A program made the translations under genes and the position numbers. Shown here one piece after another: positions 5,527 through 6,356 of a DNA stretch of 6,356 bases; position 1 is the first letter of the stretch; each line of letters starts with the position of its first letter. Location of the stretch: positions 1 through 6,356 of the forward strand of contig DEIT01000197.1 in the NCBI GenBank assembly GCA_002352635.1, given 5' to 3'. This DNA is from Hyphomicrobiaceae bacterium UBA2767. GTDB lineage: Bacteria > Pseudomonadota > Alphaproteobacteria > Rhizobiales > Methyloligellaceae. The notes beneath the pieces are model-generated. The model was not told the DNA's origin. It made no database searches and was given only the letters and a program-made list of their open reading frames with translations.

Positions 5527-5973
5527 TCAGTCTTCTTGTGCCGGGCGCCTTGCCGGGTCCAGCCATTTCGACATATTTGCCCTTTCCTCGGTTTCGTAGT
5601 CGAGAGATCGGTAAAAATCGATGACCCGGGTATTGCTGGCACGCACCATGAGGTTGAGTTTCCAAACGCCGCGTCCCCGCAACCAGTCTTCAGCGGCCTC
5701 CATGATAGTCCGCCCGACGCCTGAACCCTGATGTGCGGGGTCCACGCTGACATAGTAGACCGTTCCGCGGTGGCCATCATGGCCGACCATCGCGCTCGCG
5801 ACCAACGCGTCTCCAATCCAGCCACCAAGGACCGTTGAGTTGTCGTTTGTCCGTGCGAAGGCAATGTCGGCGTCTGGATCATTCCAGGGCCGCGTCAGGC
5901 CACACCGCTCCCAAAGGGTTGCCAAGTCATTGGTATCGCTGTCGCCAATCTCGCGAATTTCGAGTGCCGCCAT
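5527..5973 (-). CDS. ypeA: GNAT acetyltransferase, YpeA type
   Basis: This 148-aa protein uses acetyl-CoA to acetylate an amine on an unknown small molecule or protein in the cytosol. The N-terminal LWERCGLTRPWNDPDADI (20-37) closely parallels the sequence I recall for E. coli YpeA (LWERCDLLRPWNDPEMDI). The GNAT core follows: GHDGHRGTVYYVSVDP (64-79), then the pyrophosphate-binding motif A loop HQGSGVGR (81-88, fitting Q/R-x-x-G-x-G/A), then helix IMEAAEDWL, and a C-terminal VIDFYRSLDYETEE (117-130) typical of motif B. Length is normal for a single-domain GNAT. It begins 5 nt after the stop of the upstream FAD oxidase gene, with no clear Shine-Dalgarno of its own, so translation is probably coupled. 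A rimI-like protein acetyltransferase is an alternative, but the WNDP signature favours YpeA. Confidence 0.88.
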   Translation of the reverse strand: MAALEIREIGDSDTNDLATLWERCGLTRPWNDPDADIAFARTNDNSTVLGGWIGDALVASAMVGHDGHRGTVYYVSVDPAHQGSGVGRTIMEAAEDWLRGRGVWKLNLMVRASNTRVIDFYRSLDYETEERANMSKWLDPARRPAQED

Positions 5974-5978
5974 GTGCG

Positions 5979-6356
5979 TTACAGAACTTTGCCGGGATTG
6001 AGGATACCGTTGCGGTCAAATACGGACTTGATATTCCGCATCATCTCAAGCTCCACATCGGCCTTCACCTTGCGTAATGTCTCCCGCTTCATGCGCCCAA
6101 TACCGTGCTCGGCGCTGATCGAGCCTTTGAGGTCGAGGACGATTTCATGCACACCGGCGACCACTTCATCCCACTGATCGAGAAAGGCTTGTTTGTCCAT
6201 CTCAACAGGCTGGGTCACATTGTAGTGGATATTGCCATCGCCATAGTGGCCGAACGGGACCGGCCGTGACCCTGGTATCATTTCCGTCACCAGCTTGTTT
6301 GCACGGTTGATGAGTTCGGGTATCGATGAAATCGGTACCGAGACATCATGCTTGAT
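5979..6356 (-). CDS. FAD-linked oxidase C-terminal part (GlcD / D-2-hydroxyglutarate dehydrogenase family), cut by right edge
   Basis: The frame is open from the right edge and ends at TAA 5979-5981, giving the last 125 residues. An internal GTG at 6290 is not the start, since coding continues upstream with IKHDVSVPISSIPELI. The fragment is the C-terminal, substrate-side domain of the family that oxidises D-2-hydroxyacids using FAD. The metal/substrate site is complete: FGHYGDGNIHYN, with two histidines seven residues apart (fragment residues 37 and 44), and SAEHGIGRMK with the glutamate-histidine pair (83-84). The terminal block MRNIKSVFDRNGILNPGKVL is typical. These correspond to the His, His and Glu metal ligands described for human D2HGDH. 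Whether the substrate is D-lactate, glycolate or D-2-hydroxyglutarate cannot be decided without the N-terminal FAD domain. It is followed after 5 nt by the GNAT gene. Confidence 0.9.
   Translation of the reverse strand: MKHDVSVPISSIPELINRANKLVTEMIPGSRPVPFGHYGDGNIHYNVTQPVEMDKQAFLDQWDEVVAGVHEIVLDLKGSISAEHGIGRMKRETLRKVKADVELEMMRNIKSVFDRNGILNPGKVL

Noticed and set aside
5319..5882. A 187-codon minus-strand frame overlapping the GNAT gene and the start of the 201-aa gene
   Set aside because: It is out of frame with two convincing genes and its product has low-complexity, unfamiliar composition.
1..6356. CRISPR arrays, tRNA or rRNA genes, insertion sequences, phage or toxin-antitoxin modules
   Set aside because: No spaced direct repeats, cloverleaf-like sequences, transposase motifs or paired small toxin/antitoxin frames were seen.

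Overview
The window looks like ordinary chromosome from an alphaproteobacterium, most likely of the Hyphomicrobiales (rhizobial/Brucella-like) group. The evidence is a TIGR02301-family exported protein (known to me only from alphaproteobacteria), a dihydroorotase of the rhizobial type divergent from ygfZ, several small conserved unknowns of the kind seen in that order, moderately high GC, and a CTTGAT-N17-ATACAT promoter candidate close to the rhizobial housekeeping consensus. I see no insertion sequences, phage genes, tRNA or rRNA genes, or CRISPR. I cannot name a genus.

Layout. The left edge holds the first 95 codons of ygfZ on the minus strand. It diverges across an 84-bp promoter region from the only plus-strand gene, a dihydroorotase (371-1705). 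That gene meets a minus-strand block tail to tail with 9 bp between stops. Everything to the right is on the minus strand. In order of transcription (right to left) it runs: C-terminal end of a GlcD/D-2-hydroxyglutarate-dehydrogenase-type FAD oxidase (cut by the right edge), a YpeA-type GNAT acetyltransferase 5 nt behind it, a 201-aa unknown cytosolic protein, a NUDIX hydrolase, an exported DUF3179 protein, an exported TIGR02301 protein, an 80-aa unknown, and a 187-aa exported unknown. No gene-free stretch exceeds 300 bases; the largest gap is 157 bp (2586-2742), which holds several small dyads.

How the genes relate. YgfZ (folate-dependent Fe-S maintenance) and the dihydroorotase (pyrimidine synthesis) are conserved housekeeping neighbours rather than one pathway. 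The oxidase and GNAT genes are almost certainly cotranscribed. Three of the remaining genes encode secreted proteins of unknown function: DUF3179 with a YCPLC motif, TIGR02301 with two well-separated cysteines, and the 187-aa protein. A shared envelope role is possible but is only inference.

The observations most worth checking are a His-to-Gln change in the metal-binding HxH motif of the dihydroorotase, a 7-bp perfect hairpin that buries the Shine-Dalgarno of the DUF3179 gene and has a mutually exclusive alternative fold, and a C-terminal FliM-like acidic peptide (QSDVDALFD) on the 201-aa unknown. I found no clearly new multi-gene system.
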